From NCBI RefSeq assembly GCF_000716675.1, contig NZ_JNXT01000019.1, positions 106,642 through 170,641 of the forward strand: a stretch of 64,000 nt of DNA, given 5' to 3'. Positions 61,827 through 64,000 of the stretch are shown here, one piece after another; the stretch's first letter is position 1, and each line of letters opens with the position of its first letter. This stretch comes from Streptomyces alboflavus. Lineage in GTDB: Bacteria > Actinomycetota > Actinomycetes > Streptomycetales > Streptomycetaceae. The notes under the pieces were generated by a model. It was not told the origin of the DNA, made no database searches, and saw only the letters and a program-made list of their open reading frames with translations. The position numbers were made by a program, and so were the translations under genes.

Positions 61827-61860
61827 TGTGGAGCGGCGGACGGTGGTCCGCCGCTCCACA
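61827..61860 (+). terminator. Terminator after truB
   Basis: TGTGGAGCGGCGGAC and its complement form a perfect 15-bp stem with loop GGTG, 106 bp after the stop. The 309-bp gap 61721-62029 holds the duplication, this hairpin and the promoter of the next gene. Confidence 0.85.
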
Positions 61861-62029
61861 GTCCCCCCTCCAGAAGGTCTATCCATCCCCACCCGCCGAT
61901 TCACCCCAACGGGCAGGCGCTCGGAGTGAACCGAGGGAGCGGAAGGGGGCGCGTTCGGCTCGCGTTCTGTCCGGCTGATCATCGCCGACCTACGGTCGGA
62001 GGTACGGGGTGCGGCTGGGAGGTTCGAGC

Positions 62030-64000
62030 ATGGCGGGACGGGGCCCGCGAGCCCGGGGCGGCGCGGAGCGGGACCGGGGCCGGAGCGATCGGAGCAACCG
62101 GAGCGACCGGAGCGTCCCGAGTGCATGGACGGTGGGTCGGGACGCGTGGCGCGAGCCCGAGCGGTCCCTGGTGCGGATCTGCGACCTGGCCGGGCGGCCG
62201 CGCGGCCACGGCTTCGCCGCCGACGACCACGGCACCGTCGTCACCAGCCACGAGGCGGTCGACGGCCTCGCCCGGATAGTGCTGCACGCGCCCGGCGAGC
62301 GCACCTGCGTCGTCACCGCCGACGCCGTCACCGCGCTCCCCGAGACCGACCTCGCCCTCGTCCGCACCGACGGCCTCGACCTGCGCCCGCTGCCCGTCAC
62401 CGCGCGCGACGGCGTGGAGGTCGGCTCGTACGTCCGCATCGCCACCGGTGGCTGGCGCCAGGCCCGGGTCCTCGACTCGGCCGCCGTCACCTACACCGCC
62501 ACGGACCGCTTCCACCTCCTCGACGCCGCCATGGAGCTGGCCATCGGCACCGACGGGGCGGACGCGCTGCGCCTCGGCGGCGGCGCCGCGGGCGGGCCCG
62601 TCGTCGACGCCGCGTCCGGCGCTGTCCTCGCTGTCCTCGCCACCGCGCTGCAGGCCCCGCACCGCGCCGCCGGGTTCGCCGTGCCGCTGCGGGCCGCCGC
62701 CGCAGCCGACCCCGGCGGGCCGCTCGCCGGCCTGCTCGCCCGCAACGCGGCGACCGTGCCCGGCTTCGGCCGCGACCTGAACCTCGCGGGCGCGCTGCAC
62801 CTCACGGCCACCTCGCTCGGCTCCGACGGGCCGCGCGCACTCGACCCCGAACCGGTCGAACGCCCCGACACCTGCCGGGAGTTCACCCGCTTCACCGCCG
62901 GACCCGCGCGCGTGCTCGGCCTCGTCGGCGACCCCGGCACCGGCCGCACCACCGAACTCGCCGCCCTCGCCCGCCGCCGCGCCCGGGGCGCCGAACCCGC
63001 CCCCACCCTGTGGCTGCGCGGCGCCGACCTCAGGGACGAGGACACCTCCGTGGCCGACGCGGCGGCCCGCGCCCTGGAGCGGGCCGGGCGCATCCTCGCC
63101 GCGTCCGACGCGACGGTCGGCGGCGACGAGGGGCTCGGCGACATCTCCCCGGGGCGGGTCGCCCGCCTCGCCCGGGACGCCGGACGGCCGCTGCTGCTCC
63201 TGCTCGACGGGCCCGAGGAGATGCCGCCCGTGCTCGCCCACCGGCTCGCCGGGTGGAGCGCGGGGACGGCCGGATGGCTGCGGGACACCGGGGCGCGGCT
63301 CGTCGTGGCCTGCCGCGCGGAGTACTGGGAGCAGGCCGGGGCCCACTTCCCGCCCGAGCTGCTGCACCTCCCGGACGGCGCCGCGGCGGCCGACCGCGCA
63401 CGGGCCGCGCTGCCCGGGTGCGTACGCCTCGGCGAACTGCCGGAGCCGCAGGCGCGCTCGGCCCGCGAGCGGTACGGCATCGCGGACGGCGCGCTCGCCG
63501 ACGCCGACTCCGGGCATCCCCTGACGCTGCGGCTCCTGTCCGAGGTCACGGCGGCCCTGCCGGACGCCGCGCCCGCGGGGCGGCCCTGCCGCGAGGAGGT
63601 GTTCGCCGCCCACCTCGACCTCCTCTGCCTGCGCGTCGCCGTGCGCCTCGCCGCCGACAGCGGGCTGCGCGGCACGGCCGTACGGCGCCTCGCGGCGAAG
63701 GTGTCCGGCCAGGTCAACGAGGCCGCCCGGCGCTGCCTCGGCCCCGGTCAGGGGCAGCTCGACCGTCCCGCCTTCGAGCGGGTCTTCCCCTGGGGCGTGC
63801 TGCCCGGCAAGGGTGCCGACACCTGCACGGGCTGGGCCTCGGCGGTCCTCACCGAAGGCCTCCTCGTCCCCGCGGGCCCCGGCTACCGCTTCGCCCACGA
63901 GGAGCTGGGCGACTGGCTCCAGGGCCTCCACCTCGACGTCGACGCGGCCCTGACCTCCCTGACCCTGCGCCACGCCCACCCCTCCACCCCGCCCCCACCC
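62030..64000 (+). CDS. Trypsin-like protease-fold / NTPase fusion protein, runs off the window
   Basis: The first 657 codons are present; ATG 62030 has GGGAGG seven bases upstream. An Arg/Ser/Asp-rich N-terminus (1-30) precedes a chymotrypsin-like fold: H74 (GTVVTSHEAV), D107 (ETDLALVRT), then GGGAAGGPVVD at 183-193, where the expected GxSGGP serine is A187. A P-loop NTPase follows: GDPGTGRTT at 300-308 has Arg instead of the Walker A Lys, and LLLLLDGPEEM near 388-398 is a Walker-B-like strand. The mix resembles serine-protease/STAND-type signalling proteins. With both key residues changed, it is more likely a scaffold or regulator, or variant enzyme. ribF usually comes after truB, but this gene lies between. 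Confidence 0.8.
   Translation, partial: MAGRGPRARGGAERDRGRSDRSNRSDRSVPSAWTVGRDAWREPERSLVRICDLAGRPRGHGFAADDHGTVVTSHEAVDGLARIVLHAPGERTCVVTADAVTALPETDLALVRTDGLDLRPLPVTARDGVEVGSYVRIATGGWRQARVLDSAAVTYTATDRFHLLDAAMELAIGTDGADALRLGGGAAGGPVVDAASGAVLAVLATALQAPHRAAGFAVPLRAAAAADPGGPLAGLLARNAATVPGFGRDLNLAGALHLTATSLGSDGPRALDPEPVERPDTCREFTRFTAGPARVLGLVGDPGTGRTTELAALARRRARGAEPAPTLWLRGADLRDEDTSVADAAARALERAGRILAASDATVGGDEGLGDISPGRVARLARDAGRPLLLLLDGPEEMPPVLAHRLAGWSAGTAGWLRDTGARLVVACRAEYWEQAGAHFPPELLHLPDGAAAADRARAALPGCVRLGELPEPQARSARERYGIADGALADADSGHPLTLRLLSEVTAALPDAAPAGRPCREEVFAAHLDLLCLRVAVRLAADSGLRGTAVRRLAAKVSGQVNEAARRCLGPGQGQLDRPAFERVFPWGVLPGKGADTCTGWASAVLTEGLLVPAGPGYRFAHEELGDWLQGLHLDVDAALTSLTLRHAHPSTPPPP

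Overview
This window is chromosomal DNA from a Streptomyces species or very close relative. The evidence is very high GC with G/C-rich third codon positions, frequent GTG starts, a maleylpyruvate-isomerase (mycothiol-type) protein, a chitinase with a DasR-type operator, MEP-pathway genes, dispersed Streptomyces-type intergenic repeats, and the block dxr-rseP-ispG ... proS ... rimP-nusA-ylxR-infB-ylxP-rbfA-truB. No tRNA, rRNA, CRISPR array, prophage or insertion sequence was found.

Layout. 0-4 kb: small accessory genes (MDMPI-type protein, LOG-family protein, VOC protein, two-gene ABC exporter). 4.2-38.9 kb: an interrupted polyamine/GABA catabolic region. It holds a class III aminotransferase with an Lrp-type regulator, a divergent aminobutyraldehyde-type dehydrogenase, two polyamine-binding proteins, a second aldehyde dehydrogenase, potABC, an FAD amine oxidase, gabT, a PucR-type regulator and a third aldehyde dehydrogenase. 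Together these could take putrescine/spermidine from uptake to succinate. Interspersed are a RING-finger/TerD protein, a TetR/SDR pair, a serine hydrolase, an HxlR/F420-type oxidoreductase pair, a SAM methyltransferase with a GDPD, an adenosine-deaminase-family enzyme (probably the futalosine-pathway deaminase), a NADAR protein, a chitinase, a PAP2 phosphatase and a large membrane ATPase. 39-45 kb: acyl-CoA dehydrogenase, then dxr-rseP-ispG. 45.3-48.2 kb: an accessory insert with a decayed LacI regulator and an alpha-L-fucosidase-like secreted enzyme. 48.3-54.1 kb: two GNATs, proS, an APH-like pseudokinase, and a DUF4439-like protein with a lipoprotein. 54.4-61.7 kb: the rimP-truB translation cluster. 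The window ends inside a protease-fold/NTPase fusion.

Most notable observations: (1) the second polyamine-binding protein has lost its start and signal peptide next to a run of 22 C; (2) a dispersed intergenic repeat is embedded in frame in the RING/TerD gene; (3) the terminal protease-NTPase protein lacks both the catalytic serine and the Walker A lysine; (4) the APH-type protein next to proS lacks its catalytic residues; (5) short tandem duplications cover the stop codons of the deaminase and truB; (6) several operator-like palindromes can be paired with adjacent regulators (TetR, Lrp, HxlR, PucR, DasR).

All functions are read from the sequence and family knowledge. No searches were run.
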